NCBI GenBank assembly: GCA_963605745.1
Contig: CAVCWT010000007.1
Location: forward strand, 18,141 to 82,140
Source of the DNA: CAG-791 sp963605745
GTDB lineage: Bacteria > Bacillota > Clostridia > Lachnospirales > Lachnospiraceae
Direction: 5' to 3'
Length of the DNA stretch: 64,000 nt
How positions within the stretch are numbered: the stretch's first letter is position 1; each line of letters begins with the position of its first letter. Under the pieces are notes generated by a model. That model was not told where the DNA came from and did no database searches. It was given only the letters and a program-made list of their open reading frames with translations. Positions 17,058 to 26,595 of this stretch are shown in pieces. Position numbers and translations under genes: made by a program.

Positions 17058-19106
17058 ATGACACACGAAGAGTATCTTGAATTACAAAGAGTCATCGACG
17101 GACACATGGATCGCTACTACAACCAGGATGCTCCGGTGATCAGTGATTATGAGTACGATCAGCTGATGCTGCAGCTGAAGGCAGCAGAAAAGGAGCATCC
17201 GGAGTGGATTACAGGGAATTCTCCGACGCAGAAGATCGGCGGAACGGCCAAACGCGAAGCCGGCGTTAAGGTGACCCATGATGTTCCGATGCTGTCCATT
17301 GAGGATGTATTCACAAAGGAAGAGGTCGCAGCATGGGTGAGCAAGGTACAGGACCGTTACCCGGGAGCCTTGTTTTCGGTTGAGGTTAAGGTCGATGGCT
17401 TGTCCATGTCTATCCGTTATGAAAAGGGAACAGACGGGAAACTGTATCTGACGCTGGCGGAATCCCGCGGAGATGGCCTTGTCGGGGAGGATGTCACGGC
17501 AAATGCAAGAGTGATTCCGGACGTGCCTGAGATCATTGACCTTTCGGGACTGCAGGGCGGCGAGGCAGACGATGATCCGGATGCCGGCCTGGAGCTACGG
17601 GGCGAGGTCTATATGACGCATGAGGCCTTCGAAGCCTATAATGAGGAAATGGAGTCCCTGGGCAAAAAAACGGCGGCAAATCCCAGAAATCTTGCAGCAG
17701 GAACGCTGCGGCAGCTCGATCCTGCGGTGACAAAAAAGCGTGGCCTTCGCATGTTTATTTTTAATGTGCAGAGGGGACCGGCAGCGCTGATGCAGCGTCA
17801 TGGGGCAGCGCTGGATCTGCTGACACAAAGAGGAGTTCCTGTTGTCTACCACAGGATCTGCGGCAGTGCAGATGAGGTGAACGAGGCAATTGATGCCATC
17901 GGTAAGATGAGAGAAAGCCTCCCCTTCGATCTGGACGGAGCGGTGATTAAGCTGGATGAGGTGGCACACCGGGAGGATTTTCCGGCTGGCAGCAAATATT
18001 CCAGCGGACATATTGCATACAAATATCCGCCGGAGGAGAGAATCGTTACGATGGACCGCATTCTGGTGGCTGTTGGAAGAACCGGGAAACTCACCTTTAC
18101 CGGAGAATTTCATGACAGTGAGACCGGGAAGGCGGCAAGGCTGTGCGGAACCAGCGTCAGCCGTGCAACGCTCCACAATCAGGACTATATCCGCCAGATG
18201 AAGGTGGGGATCGGTGGGCAGTACCGTCTGTTTAAGAGCGGTGAGATCATTCCCAAGTTAAACGGCTGCATCCGGGAGCCGGAGGAAATCTATACGGCAC
18301 CATCCGTGTGTCCGGTCTGCGGGGAATCTTTGGTCCGCGAAGAGGATACAGCAGATATTCGATGTGTGAATCCGGCCTGTCCGGCGCAGCTGGTAAACAC
18401 GATTGCGTATTTTGCCTCCCGGAACTGCATGAACATCATGGGGCTGGGAGAAACGCTTGCAGAGTCACTGGTAAAGGAAGGCTATCTTTCGAGCTATGCG
18501 GATATTTACCACTTAAGGGAGCACCGGGACGAGCTGGTTGAGAAGGGGCTGATCGGCAAAGAGAAGAACACCGACAAGGTCCTTGCTGCGATCGAGGCTT
18601 CTAAGAGCAATTCTCCGGTCCTGCTCCTCACGGGCCTTGGAATTCGCAACTGCGGAAAGGCGGCTGCAAGAGGCCTTCTGGCTCAGTATGACAGCATTGA
18701 TGCACTGGCAAAGGCCAGTGTCTGTGAGCTGACGCAGGTGCAGGATATCGGAGAAACAACGGCCGACTGCATTTATGAGTTTTTTCATCATGAGACGAAT
18801 CGGCGCATTCTGCAGGAGATGAAGGATGCCGGAGTCAACATGCAGATGGAAAAGAAAAAAGGGCCATCCGGGGAAGGAAGGCTTGCCGGAATGACTTTTG
18901 TTGTGACAGGAACGCTTCCTACGCTGGGCAGAAAAGAGGCGGAGGAGCTGATTTTTGCGGCTGGAGGAAAGGCCTCCGGGAGCGTCTCCAAAAAGACCTC
19001 TTATGTTGTTGCAGGAGAAAATGCCGGTTCCAAACTGACCAAGGCGCAGACACTGGGAATCCCGGTGATCTCAGAGGAAGAGCTGCTGCACATGCTGAAC
19101 GAATAA
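17058..19106 (+). CDS. ligA: NAD-dependent DNA ligase LigA
   Basis: LigA seals nicks in replication and repair using NAD. It has 682 residues. The adenylated lysine is Lys111 in 'VEVKVDGLSM'. An OB-fold is followed by a four-cysteine zinc finger (CPVC and CVNPAC), then helix-hairpin-helix repeats, and a C-terminal BRCT domain beginning near 'GRLAGMTFVVTGTLPTLGR'. It starts 13 bp after rluF, within a run of closely spaced co-directional genes. Confidence 0.98.
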   Translation: MTHEEYLELQRVIDGHMDRYYNQDAPVISDYEYDQLMLQLKAAEKEHPEWITGNSPTQKIGGTAKREAGVKVTHDVPMLSIEDVFTKEEVAAWVSKVQDRYPGALFSVEVKVDGLSMSIRYEKGTDGKLYLTLAESRGDGLVGEDVTANARVIPDVPEIIDLSGLQGGEADDDPDAGLELRGEVYMTHEAFEAYNEEMESLGKKTAANPRNLAAGTLRQLDPAVTKKRGLRMFIFNVQRGPAALMQRHGAALDLLTQRGVPVVYHRICGSADEVNEAIDAIGKMRESLPFDLDGAVIKLDEVAHREDFPAGSKYSSGHIAYKYPPEERIVTMDRILVAVGRTGKLTFTGEFHDSETGKAARLCGTSVSRATLHNQDYIRQMKVGIGGQYRLFKSGEIIPKLNGCIREPEEIYTAPSVCPVCGESLVREEDTADIRCVNPACPAQLVNTIAYFASRNCMNIMGLGETLAESLVKEGYLSSYADIYHLREHRDELVEKGLIGKEKNTDKVLAAIEASKSNSPVLLLTGLGIRNCGKAAARGLLAQYDSIDALAKASVCELTQVQDIGETTADCIYEFFHHETNRRILQEMKDAGVNMQMEKKKGPSGEGRLAGMTFVVTGTLPTLGRKEAEELIFAAGGKASGSVSKKTSYVVAGENAGSKLTKAQTLGIPVISEEELLHMLNE

Positions 19107-19119
19107 GAAGGAAGAGAAT

Positions 19120-20037
19120 ATGCCGATACGGATTCAGAATGACCTTCCGGTAAAGGAAGAACTGGAAAAAGAAAATCTGTTCATTGTAGATGAGAACCGT
19201 GCAGCCCATCAGGATATCCGTCCGTTGGAGATCTGCATTCTGAACCTGATGCCCAAAAAGGAGGACACCGAGCTGGATATCCTTCGCATGCTCAGCAACA
19301 CACCGCTGCAGCTGAACATCACCTTTATGCGGGTCAGTTCCCATTTGAGTACGCATACATCGTATTCCCATCTGCACCAGTTCTATGAGTCCTTTGATGA
19401 ATTGAAGGACCGTCATTTTGACGGGCTGATCATCACCGGGGCTCCGGTGGAAAAGATGGAATATGAAGAAGTCGACTACTGGGAGGAGCTGACAAGGATA
19501 TTTGCCTGGAGTGTAACGAATGTCACCTCGACCCTTCATATCTGCTGGGGAGCACAGGCGGGCCTTTATTATCACTACGGACTTCAGAAACGGCTGCTGT
19601 CGGAGAAAATTTCCGGGGTCTACAGCCATAAGGTGATTCACAGGAAGGATCCTCTGGTAAGAGGCATGGATGATTATTTTCTGATTCCGCACAGCCGTTA
19701 CACGGAGGTTTCGGCGAGTGCAATCCATGAGTGCAAGGAACTGAAGGTTCTGGCAGAGTCCAAGGAGGCAGGTGTTCTGTTATGCACGGCTCATCAGGGC
19801 AGGCAGGTCTTTATTTTCGGACATGGAGAATATGATCGTTATACATTGCGAGACGAATATGAAAGAGATCTCGAAAAAGGAATCCATCCAAAGATTCCGG
19901 CGAATTATTTTCCCGAGGACGATCCGACCAGGAAGCCTCTCCTGCAGTGGCGCAGCGCCAGCCAGGCAATGTACAGCAACTGGATTAATTATTACGTATA
20001 CCAGGCGACACCGTTTGATCTGAATGCGATTCGGTGA
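19120..20037 (+). CDS. metA: Homoserine O-acyltransferase MetA, probably acetyl-CoA specific
   Basis: MetA activates homoserine at the first committed step to methionine. It has 305 residues. Catalytic Cys142 is in 'LHICWGAQAGLYY', and a C-terminal histidine-glutamate pair is present ('FGHGEYDR'). Position 111 is Glu ('TGAPVEKMEYEEVDYW'). Published work on Bacillus cereus MetA links Glu111 to acetyl-CoA use and Gly111, as in E. coli, to succinyl-CoA. The product is therefore predicted to be O-acetylhomoserine. It follows ligA by 13 bp. Confidence 0.95.
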   Translation: MPIRIQNDLPVKEELEKENLFIVDENRAAHQDIRPLEICILNLMPKKEDTELDILRMLSNTPLQLNITFMRVSSHLSTHTSYSHLHQFYESFDELKDRHFDGLIITGAPVEKMEYEEVDYWEELTRIFAWSVTNVTSTLHICWGAQAGLYYHYGLQKRLLSEKISGVYSHKVIHRKDPLVRGMDDYFLIPHSRYTEVSASAIHECKELKVLAESKEAGVLLCTAHQGRQVFIFGHGEYDRYTLRDEYERDLEKGIHPKIPANYFPEDDPTRKPLLQWRSASQAMYSNWINYYVYQATPFDLNAIR

Positions 20038-20105
20038 GTCGAAGGATAGATGTCGGGAATTCTGGCGCATGCTGTCAGAAAATCAGGCAGATAAAGGAGC
20101 GGCAC

Positions 20106-20450
20106 ATGGCACAGGAGCAGGTACATCAGGAGTTCGAACAGAATATCCCCGGGTTCCTTGAAGACGAGCTGAGCAATGAGGATCTGGAGGAATTCCTGGA
20201 TCATTACGACAGCTGTCGGGAGTGCCGCGATGAGCTGTCCATTCGGTATCTGATCGAGACAGGACTGGCACGGCTGGAAACCGGAGAGCCTTTCAATCTG
20301 CAAAAAGAACTGGACATCTATGTGAGAGCAGAAAAGGCCAAGCTCAGAAGGAGGCAGCGTTTCGTTCAGATGACAACGTTCTATGAGATGGTGACCGTTG
20401 TTACATTTGTGGCGGCCATTGCAGCTGCCTTTGTGCTGCAGCTGATTTAG
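20106..20450 (+). CDS. Small zf-HC2-like membrane protein (anti-sigma-like)
   Basis: It has 114 residues from 'MAQEQVHQEFEQN', after a clear AAAGGAG site; the ATG at 20034 overlaps metA and is not used. The N-terminal half has a His-x3-Cys-x2-Cys pattern ('HYDSCRECRDEL') like the zinc finger of anti-sigma factors. The C-terminus is a single predicted membrane helix ('MVTVVTFVAAIAAAFVLQLI'). No sigma factor gene is adjacent. A role as an anti-sigma or membrane tether protein is inference only. Confidence 0.7.
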   Translation: MAQEQVHQEFEQNIPGFLEDELSNEDLEEFLDHYDSCRECRDELSIRYLIETGLARLETGEPFNLQKELDIYVRAEKAKLRRRQRFVQMTTFYEMVTVVTFVAAIAAAFVLQLI

Positions 20451-20476
20451 GGAGATAAGAAAAGGCGGTGCAATTC

Positions 20477-23287
20477 ATGACAGAGCACAGAGAAAAACTG
20501 GTTCTCATTGACGGACATAGCATATTGAACAGGGCATTCTATGGGATGCCGGATTTGTTAAACAGCGCAGGCGTTCACACCGGCGCTGTTTATGGCTTTC
20601 TGAAGATTCTGTTCAAGATTCTGGATGAGGAAAAGGCAGATTATCTGACGGTGGCTTTTGATGTGCATGAGCCGACATTCCGTCACAAGGCCTATGCGGC
20701 CTATAAGGGAACACGCCATCCTATGCCGGAGGAACTGCGCGAGCAGGTTCCTTTGATCAAAAAGGTCCTGAAATCCATGGGAATTGAGACCTGTGAGCAG
20801 GCGGGGTTTGAGGCAGATGACATTCTGGGAACGCTGGCCAAGAAGGCGCAGAAAGATGGCATGGAGGTCTCCCTGGTATCCGGAGACAGAGACCTTCTGC
20901 AGATCGCTGACGAACACATTCAGATCCGCATTCCAAAGACCAAGAGCGGCCAGACAACCATCGAGAACTACTATGCCTCGGACGTGCTGGAACAGCTGAA
21001 GGTCACGCCGGAGGAATTTATTCATGTAAAGGCGCTTCAGGGAGATACCTCCGACAACATTCCGGGGGTTCCGAAGGTAGGACCTAAGACGGCAACGGAC
21101 CTGATCGTAACCTATCATTCTGTGGACGGTGTCTACGCACACCTTGATGAGATTACCAGGAAAGCACTTCATGAAAATCTGCAGCAGAATGAAGAGCAGG
21201 CAAGACTCTCCTTGTTCCTTGCCACCATCGAGATTCATGCTCCGGTGGAGCTGGACAGGGAAAAGGCCAGAATTCGAGATTTTTATACGCCGGAGGCTTT
21301 CCGTCTGTATACCGAGCTGGGCTTTAAGCAGCTCTTGGGACGTTTTTCCCAGGAGTCCATAGCGGCAGCTTCGTGTTCTGCTGCAAAGGGTTCTGATGCT
21401 GTTGCAGCTGCCGGCACGAAAAAAGGAAACGAAACGGGAGCAAGCCGTAAGGCCGACGGAAGGATTACGAATGCGCCGGATACCGCACAGTTCCAAGGAG
21501 CAGAGAAGGCACCGGCGGAGAACTCTTTGCCCTGGGCCTCGTTTTTTCCGATCTATGACAACGGAAAGCTGGGAATGCCGGGAGAGCTCCTGGCGGTTGC
21601 TTTCTGTGAGGGGGGAAAGAGTCAATGCTCTCTTGTTGGCAAGGAAGCTGCGGGCCTAGGGCTCCCGGTGCTGACAAAAGATGAGGTGACAGAAAGGATC
21701 ACAAGGCTGAGGCACCTGGCAGCAGATCATAAACTGCATCTTGCCGTGTTCAATCTGAAGGAGCAGCTCTTTTGCTGGAACATTCCGGAAGAAGAGATGA
21801 AAGAGAAGATTGTACTGGATGGGATCTTCGATGTTTTGCTGGGAGCGTATCTGCATAATCCGCTGAAAAGCGATTATGAGCCGGAGGACGTGGCATCGGA
21901 ATATCTGGGAGAGATTCTGGCCGGCCGGCAGCAGGTGCTGGGGAAAAAGACCTTCCGGGAGGCACTTTTGGAAGATCCGGAGGCGATTGCTGATTATGCC
22001 CAAAAGGCAGCCGATACACTGGCAAGAGAAGGAAGCCTTGTAAGGGAGAGACTTTGCAAAGAGGGCATGCTGCCTTTGTATGAAGAGATCGAGCGCCCTC
22101 TTTCCTATATTCTCTATGATATGCAGAGAATCGGAATCCGCGCAGTCCGTGAGCGACTCTCCTCGTATGGTGATCGGCTCATTGGACGCATTGAGGAACT
22201 GGAGCATTCCATCCATGAGGCAGCAGGGCATGAATTCAACATTGCAAGCCCTAAACAGCTCGGGAAGGTCCTGTTCGAAGAGATGTATCTGCCGGGCGGC
22301 AAGAAGACAAAGAGCGGCTATTCTACGGCAGCAGATGTACTGGAAAAGCTGTCCGGAGACTATCCCATTGTTGCTGATGTTCTGGAATACCGGGGCCTTA
22401 CCAAGCTCAAATCCACCTATGCAGATGGGCTGCAGGCCTGCATTGCAGAGGACTCCAGAATTCATACGACTTTTAACCAGACGATTACGGCAACGGGGCG
22501 CATCAGTTCAACAGATCCGAATCTCCAGAATATTCCCATGCGGACGGAGCTGGGACGCGAGATTCGGAAGGTCTTCCTGCCAAGAGAAGGATATTCCTTT
22601 ATGGATGCGGATTATTCTCAGATTGAGCTGCGGATTCTGGCCTCCTTGTCAGGAGATGAGGCCCTGATCGAAGCCTACCGGGAGAATCGGGACATTCATG
22701 CTGCAACCGCGGCAAAGGTGTTCCATGTGCCATATGAAGAGGTGACGCCGCAGCTGCGGCGCAATGCCAAGGCGGTGAACTTTGGCATTGTCTATGGGAT
22801 CAGTTCCTTTGGCCTGTCTCAGAATCTGGATATTTCCAGGGGAGAGGCCAAAGAATACATTGAGGAATATTTCCGAATGTTCCCGGGGATCAAAGCCTTT
22901 CTGGATCAAGAGGTGTCAGATGCCAAAGAAAAGGGATATTCCGTGACACTCATGGGCAGAAGGCGGCCTATTCCGGAGCTTTCGAGCTCGAACTTTATGC
23001 AAAGACAGTTCGGCGAGCGTGTTGCCATGAATGCGCCGATTCAGGGAACCGGCGCAGATATCATGAAAAAGGCCATGATTCGCGTGTGGGAGGGACTGCA
23101 CCGGGAAGGACTGCAGTCGCAGCTCATCCTGCAGATTCACGATGAACTCCTGATCGAGACGGCACCCGGAGAAGAAGCGGCAGTGCAGAGAATCCTGGAG
23201 GATGGCATGATGGGAGCAGTGAATCTTAGGATTCCACTGGAGATCGACTGCCATCAGGGAAATGACTGGTATGACGCAAAAGGGTAG
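20477..23287 (+). CDS. polA: DNA polymerase I
   Basis: Pol I fills gaps and removes RNA primers. It has 936 residues. The N-terminal 5'-3' exonuclease domain (about 1-290) has 'LVSGDRDLLQIADEHI' and 'ALQGDTSDNIPGVPKVGPKT'. The middle domain lacks the acidic residues of a working 3'-5' proofreading site; for example 'VFNLKEQLF' stands where active enzymes have an aspartate. The polymerase domain has motif A 'DADYSQIELRILA', motif B 'RRNAKAVNFGIVYGIS' and motif C 'QIHDELLIE'. A GTG at 20468 is an alternative start. Residues near 300-350 form a low-complexity linker. Confidence 0.98.
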   Translation: MTEHREKLVLIDGHSILNRAFYGMPDLLNSAGVHTGAVYGFLKILFKILDEEKADYLTVAFDVHEPTFRHKAYAAYKGTRHPMPEELREQVPLIKKVLKSMGIETCEQAGFEADDILGTLAKKAQKDGMEVSLVSGDRDLLQIADEHIQIRIPKTKSGQTTIENYYASDVLEQLKVTPEEFIHVKALQGDTSDNIPGVPKVGPKTATDLIVTYHSVDGVYAHLDEITRKALHENLQQNEEQARLSLFLATIEIHAPVELDREKARIRDFYTPEAFRLYTELGFKQLLGRFSQESIAAASCSAAKGSDAVAAAGTKKGNETGASRKADGRITNAPDTAQFQGAEKAPAENSLPWASFFPIYDNGKLGMPGELLAVAFCEGGKSQCSLVGKEAAGLGLPVLTKDEVTERITRLRHLAADHKLHLAVFNLKEQLFCWNIPEEEMKEKIVLDGIFDVLLGAYLHNPLKSDYEPEDVASEYLGEILAGRQQVLGKKTFREALLEDPEAIADYAQKAADTLAREGSLVRERLCKEGMLPLYEEIERPLSYILYDMQRIGIRAVRERLSSYGDRLIGRIEELEHSIHEAAGHEFNIASPKQLGKVLFEEMYLPGGKKTKSGYSTAADVLEKLSGDYPIVADVLEYRGLTKLKSTYADGLQACIAEDSRIHTTFNQTITATGRISSTDPNLQNIPMRTELGREIRKVFLPREGYSFMDADYSQIELRILASLSGDEALIEAYRENRDIHAATAAKVFHVPYEEVTPQLRRNAKAVNFGIVYGISSFGLSQNLDISRGEAKEYIEEYFRMFPGIKAFLDQEVSDAKEKGYSVTLMGRRRPIPELSSSNFMQRQFGERVAMNAPIQGTGADIMKKAMIRVWEGLHREGLQSQLILQIHDELLIETAPGEEAAVQRILEDGMMGAVNLRIPLEIDCHQGNDWYDAKG

Positions 23288-23350
23288 GAACTGCGAGCTT
23301 CCTAAAGAAATGACACATCCGGCAGCTGGTGCCGGGAGAAGGTGACTGCA

Positions 23351-24004
23351 ATGAAGGTAATCGGAATTACCGGGGGTGTCGGCTCCGGAAAATCAGAACT
23401 GCTGCGCTATATGAAGGATCATTATCGTTGCCGTATCATTATGGCGGATGAGGCCTCTCACGAGGTGATGCGTGTTGGCGGACGGATTCATGATGAACTG
23501 GTACAGATTCTTTTGGAGATTCCGGGGGAGGAGCCGCTGGTTGACCGGGATGGAGAGATCATTCATCCGGCCATGGCCTCCCGCATTTTCGGCAGCCCAA
23601 AGACCCTGGAAAAGGTAAATGGACTGATTCATCCTGCGGTGAAAGCGTACATCCTGGGGAGCATTCAGGAAGAACAGGAAAGGGAAGGTCGAAAGGATCC
23701 TGGGGCGGTGTCGTATTTTTTTATTGAGGCGGCTCTTTTGATCGAATGCGGTTATCGACCGCTTGTAGATGAAATGTGGTATATTTATTGCAATCTGGCT
23801 GTTCGAAGGCAGCGCCTTAAGGCTTCCCGCGGCTACAGCGATGCTAAGATCGACAGCATTCTGAAAGCACAGCTGAGTGAAGAGGAGTTTCGAAAGGGAT
23901 CGGATTATGTGATCGACAATTCCGGGAGCCTGGAGGAGGCGTTCCGGCAGATTGATGCCAGATTGTTATCAGAAAACGTAACTGCAAAGGAAAACGCGGA
24001 GTAA
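23351..24004 (+). CDS. coaE: Dephospho-CoA kinase
   Basis: CoaE phosphorylates the ribose 3'-hydroxyl in the last step of coenzyme A synthesis. It has 217 residues from 'MKVIGITGGVGSGKSELL', with the P-loop 'GGVGSGKS'. 'IMADEASHEVMR' corresponds to the usual DAD-type substrate motif. The ATG at 23351 lies 8 bases after GAGAAGG and is preferred to the GTG at 23342. The polA-coaE order is common in Bacillota. Confidence 0.95.
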   Translation: MKVIGITGGVGSGKSELLRYMKDHYRCRIIMADEASHEVMRVGGRIHDELVQILLEIPGEEPLVDRDGEIIHPAMASRIFGSPKTLEKVNGLIHPAVKAYILGSIQEEQEREGRKDPGAVSYFFIEAALLIECGYRPLVDEMWYIYCNLAVRRQRLKASRGYSDAKIDSILKAQLSEEEFRKGSDYVIDNSGSLEEAFRQIDARLLSENVTAKENAE

Positions 24005-24036
24005 ATCAGCCCATCCTTTGCATAGCTTGGAGAACT

Positions 24037-24834
24037 ATGAGATTTCAAACCTTTGCCAGTGGTTCCAGCGGCAATTGCAGCTATGTGGGGTCGGATACCA
24101 CGCATTTGCTGTTCGACGCAGGAATCAGCAGGAAGAGAGTGCAGGACTCCCTGCATGATATCGAACTGGATCTGCAGGAGCTGAGCGGGATCTTTATTAC
24201 GCATGAGCACAGCGATCACATTCAGGGTCTTGCCATGATCCTGAAAAAATACGACATTCCCGTCTATGCAACGGAAGGGACCATTCGTGCCATCCGCCGG
24301 ATGGAAAAATATCAGGACTATGCGGCGGACCGGTTTATTCCGGTAAAGGCAGATGAAAAGGTGATCGTGGGGGACATCACCGTAAATCCCATGACCATTT
24401 CCCACGATGCGGCAGATCCTGTGGGATATCGGATTCAGTACGGCGGCCGCAAGGTCTCGATCTGTACGGACCTTGGCTGTTATACGGAATACACGAAGGC
24501 ATGCCTGAAGGATTCCGATGTACTCCTTTTGGAGGCCAATCATGATGTGAATATGCTGCAGGTTGGACCGTATCCCTATGCACTGAAACAGAGGATTCTC
24601 TCGGATCGGGGCCATTTGTCGAATGCGGCCAGCGGCCTTTTGCTGGACAGCGTACTCAATCAGCATATGAAGGCAATCTTCCTGGGACATTTGTCGCAGG
24701 AGAACAACTATCCGGAGCTGGCCTTTGAAACGGTACGGGTTGAGATCAATGCAGCAGAGGATGATTACGAGGCGGACGAGCTGCCGATTGCAGTGGCACC
24801 CAGAAAAGAAGCCTCACAAATGATTGAATTCTAA
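24037..24834 (+). CDS. walJ: MBL-fold hydrolase, WalJ/YycJ family
   Basis: This is a metallo-beta-lactamase fold protein of 265 residues. The metal motif is 'THEHSDHIQGL', and the upstream 'FASGSSGNCSYV' is typical of YycJ/WalJ. In Bacillus and Listeria relatives the gene sits in the walRK cluster and has been linked to cell-division control and mismatch repair. Here it is away from walRK, between coaE and the ACT gene. The biochemical substrate is not known; a nuclease role is plausible. Confidence 0.85.
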   Translation: MRFQTFASGSSGNCSYVGSDTTHLLFDAGISRKRVQDSLHDIELDLQELSGIFITHEHSDHIQGLAMILKKYDIPVYATEGTIRAIRRMEKYQDYAADRFIPVKADEKVIVGDITVNPMTISHDAADPVGYRIQYGGRKVSICTDLGCYTEYTKACLKDSDVLLLEANHDVNMLQVGPYPYALKQRILSDRGHLSNAASGLLLDSVLNQHMKAIFLGHLSQENNYPELAFETVRVEINAAEDDYEADELPIAVAPRKEASQMIEF

Positions 24835-24879
24835 ACAGAGACAAAGACCGTGCCAAAGGCCCGGCAGAAAGGATAAACC

Positions 24880-25155
24880 ATGCAGAAAAGAGCAATTATC
24901 ACTGTTGTAGGAAAAGACACCGTTGGTATTATCGCGAGAGTCTGCAGCTATCTGGCGGATCACAAGATCAATATTCTGGACATTTCCCAGACGATTGTGC
25001 AGGGCTATTTTAACATGATGATGATTGTCGATATTACAACGCTGGAGTCCTCCTTTGGGGATGCGGCGGATGAACTGGCTGCAATCGGTGCAGAGATGGG
25101 CGTTCAGATCAAATGCCAGAAGGAAGAGATTTTTGACTCGATGCATCGGATTTGA
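24880..25155 (+). CDS. ACT domain protein (UPF0237)
   Basis: This is a single ACT domain of 91 residues ('KRAIITVVGKDTVGIIARVC') of the UPF0237 family, which resembles the regulatory part of glycine-cleavage regulators. ACT domains usually bind amino acids. In many Bacillota and Archaea it lies directly before a UPF0210 gene, as here, so the two probably act together. The ligand is unknown. The 3' end, including its TGA, is duplicated in a 28-bp tandem repeat. Confidence 0.88.
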   Translation: MQKRAIITVVGKDTVGIIARVCSYLADHKINILDISQTIVQGYFNMMMIVDITTLESSFGDAADELAAIGAEMGVQIKCQKEEIFDSMHRI

Positions 25156-25195
25156 TGTACAGAATCTGATGCACCGGATCTGATGTACAGGATCT
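25140..25195 (+). repeat. Two tandem 28-bp repeats spanning a stop codon
   Basis: Units begin at 25140 and 25168 and share GATGCA(T/C)CGGAT(T/C)TGATGTACAG. The first holds the last codons and TGA of the ACT gene; the second is a near-exact non-coding copy. A third partial start (GACTCAG) is at 25196. Confidence 0.9.
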
Positions 25196-25218
25196 GACTC
25201 AGAAAGGAGCCAATACCA

Positions 25219-26583
25219 ATGATCAATATCCGTGAGGTAGCAGAAACCAATGCGATGATTGAGAAGGAGAATCTGGATGTCCGTACTATCACCATGGGCA
25301 TCAGCCTTCTGGATTGCATCAGCCAGGATCTGCCGACTTTGAAAAAGAACATTTATGACAAAATCTATCGCCTGGCAAAGGATCTGGTATCCACCGGTGA
25401 AGAGATTTCCAGAGAATACGGCATTCCGATCGTCAATAAGAGAATTTCGGTAACGCCCATTGCCCTGATCGGCGGGGCCGCCTGCCATACACCGGAGGAC
25501 TTTGTGGAGATCGCAAAGACCCTGGATGAGGTGGCAGAAAAGGTTGGCGTGAATTTCCTGGGCGGCTACAGTGCGCTGGTTTCCAAGGGGATGACGCAGG
25601 CCGATGAGCTCCTGATTCGCTCCATTCCGCAGGCTCTTAAGGAAACGAAGGTGGTATGCTCTTCCGTAAATCTTGGCTCGACCAAGACGGGAATTGATAT
25701 GGATGCGGTACGCCTCATGGGCTCCATCATCAAGGAGACAGCAGAGAAGACGAAGGATCTGCCGGTGAACGGCTGTGCCAAGCTCGTTGTGTTCTGCAAT
25801 GCACCGGATGACAACCCGTTTATGGCAGGTGCATTCCACGGCGTGACAGAAGGCGATGCCGTTCTGAATGTCGGCGTTTCCGGTCCGGGCGTTGTGAAAA
25901 AGGCATTGGAATCCTGCCATGGTGCTGATTTTGAAACCCTGGCAGAAACCATTAAGAAAACGGCCTTTAAGGTGACACGTGTGGGTCAGCTGGTTGCCAA
26001 GGAGGCTTCCGACCGACTGGGAATTCCGTTTGGTATCATTGATCTGTCTCTGGCTCCGACACCGGCCATCGGGGATTCGGTGGCAGACATTTTGTGTGAG
26101 ATGGGACTGGAAATGGCAGGAGCTCCCGGAACCACGGCAGCGCTTGCCATGCTCAATGATCAGGTCAAAAAGGGCGGCCTGATGGCATCCAGTTATGTCG
26201 GCGGTTTGTCCGGTGCCTTCATTCCGGTATCGGAGGATCAGGGGATGATCGATGCGGCGGCAGCAGGAGCGCTGACCATCGAGAAGCTCGAGGCGATGAC
26301 CTGTGTCTGCTCCGTAGGACTGGATATGATCGCCATTCCCGGAGATACCAAGGATACGACCATTGCCGGCATCATCGCAGACGAGATGGCTCTTGGTATG
26401 GTGAATCAGAAAACAACGGCCTGCCGTCTGATTCCGGTTCCCGGAAAGGATGTCGGAGACCGCGTGGAGTTCGGCGGCCTTTTGGGGTATGCGCCGATTA
26501 TGCCGGTGAACACCTTTGGATGTGATGAATTCGTAAACCGGAAAGGGAGAATTCCGGCTCCGGTACATAGCTTTAAGAATTAA
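25219..26583 (+). CDS. UPF0210 family protein
   Basis: It has 454 residues and belongs to UPF0210 (PFL family), recognised by 'DVRTITMGISLLDCI' and the conserved glycine-rich stretch 'FLGGYSALVSKGMTQAD'. The fold is distantly related to anaerobic ribonucleotide reductase and pyruvate formate-lyase-like barrels, but no reaction has been assigned to my knowledge. It follows the ACT domain gene in the conserved pair order, with an AAAGGAG site. Fructokinase starts 12 bp later. Confidence 0.9.
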   Translation: MINIREVAETNAMIEKENLDVRTITMGISLLDCISQDLPTLKKNIYDKIYRLAKDLVSTGEEISREYGIPIVNKRISVTPIALIGGAACHTPEDFVEIAKTLDEVAEKVGVNFLGGYSALVSKGMTQADELLIRSIPQALKETKVVCSSVNLGSTKTGIDMDAVRLMGSIIKETAEKTKDLPVNGCAKLVVFCNAPDDNPFMAGAFHGVTEGDAVLNVGVSGPGVVKKALESCHGADFETLAETIKKTAFKVTRVGQLVAKEASDRLGIPFGIIDLSLAPTPAIGDSVADILCEMGLEMAGAPGTTAALAMLNDQVKKGGLMASSYVGGLSGAFIPVSEDQGMIDAAAAGALTIEKLEAMTCVCSVGLDMIAIPGDTKDTTIAGIIADEMALGMVNQKTTACRLIPVPGKDVGDRVEFGGLLGYAPIMPVNTFGCDEFVNRKGRIPAPVHSFKN

Positions 26584-26595
26584 GGGAGGAAGCAG

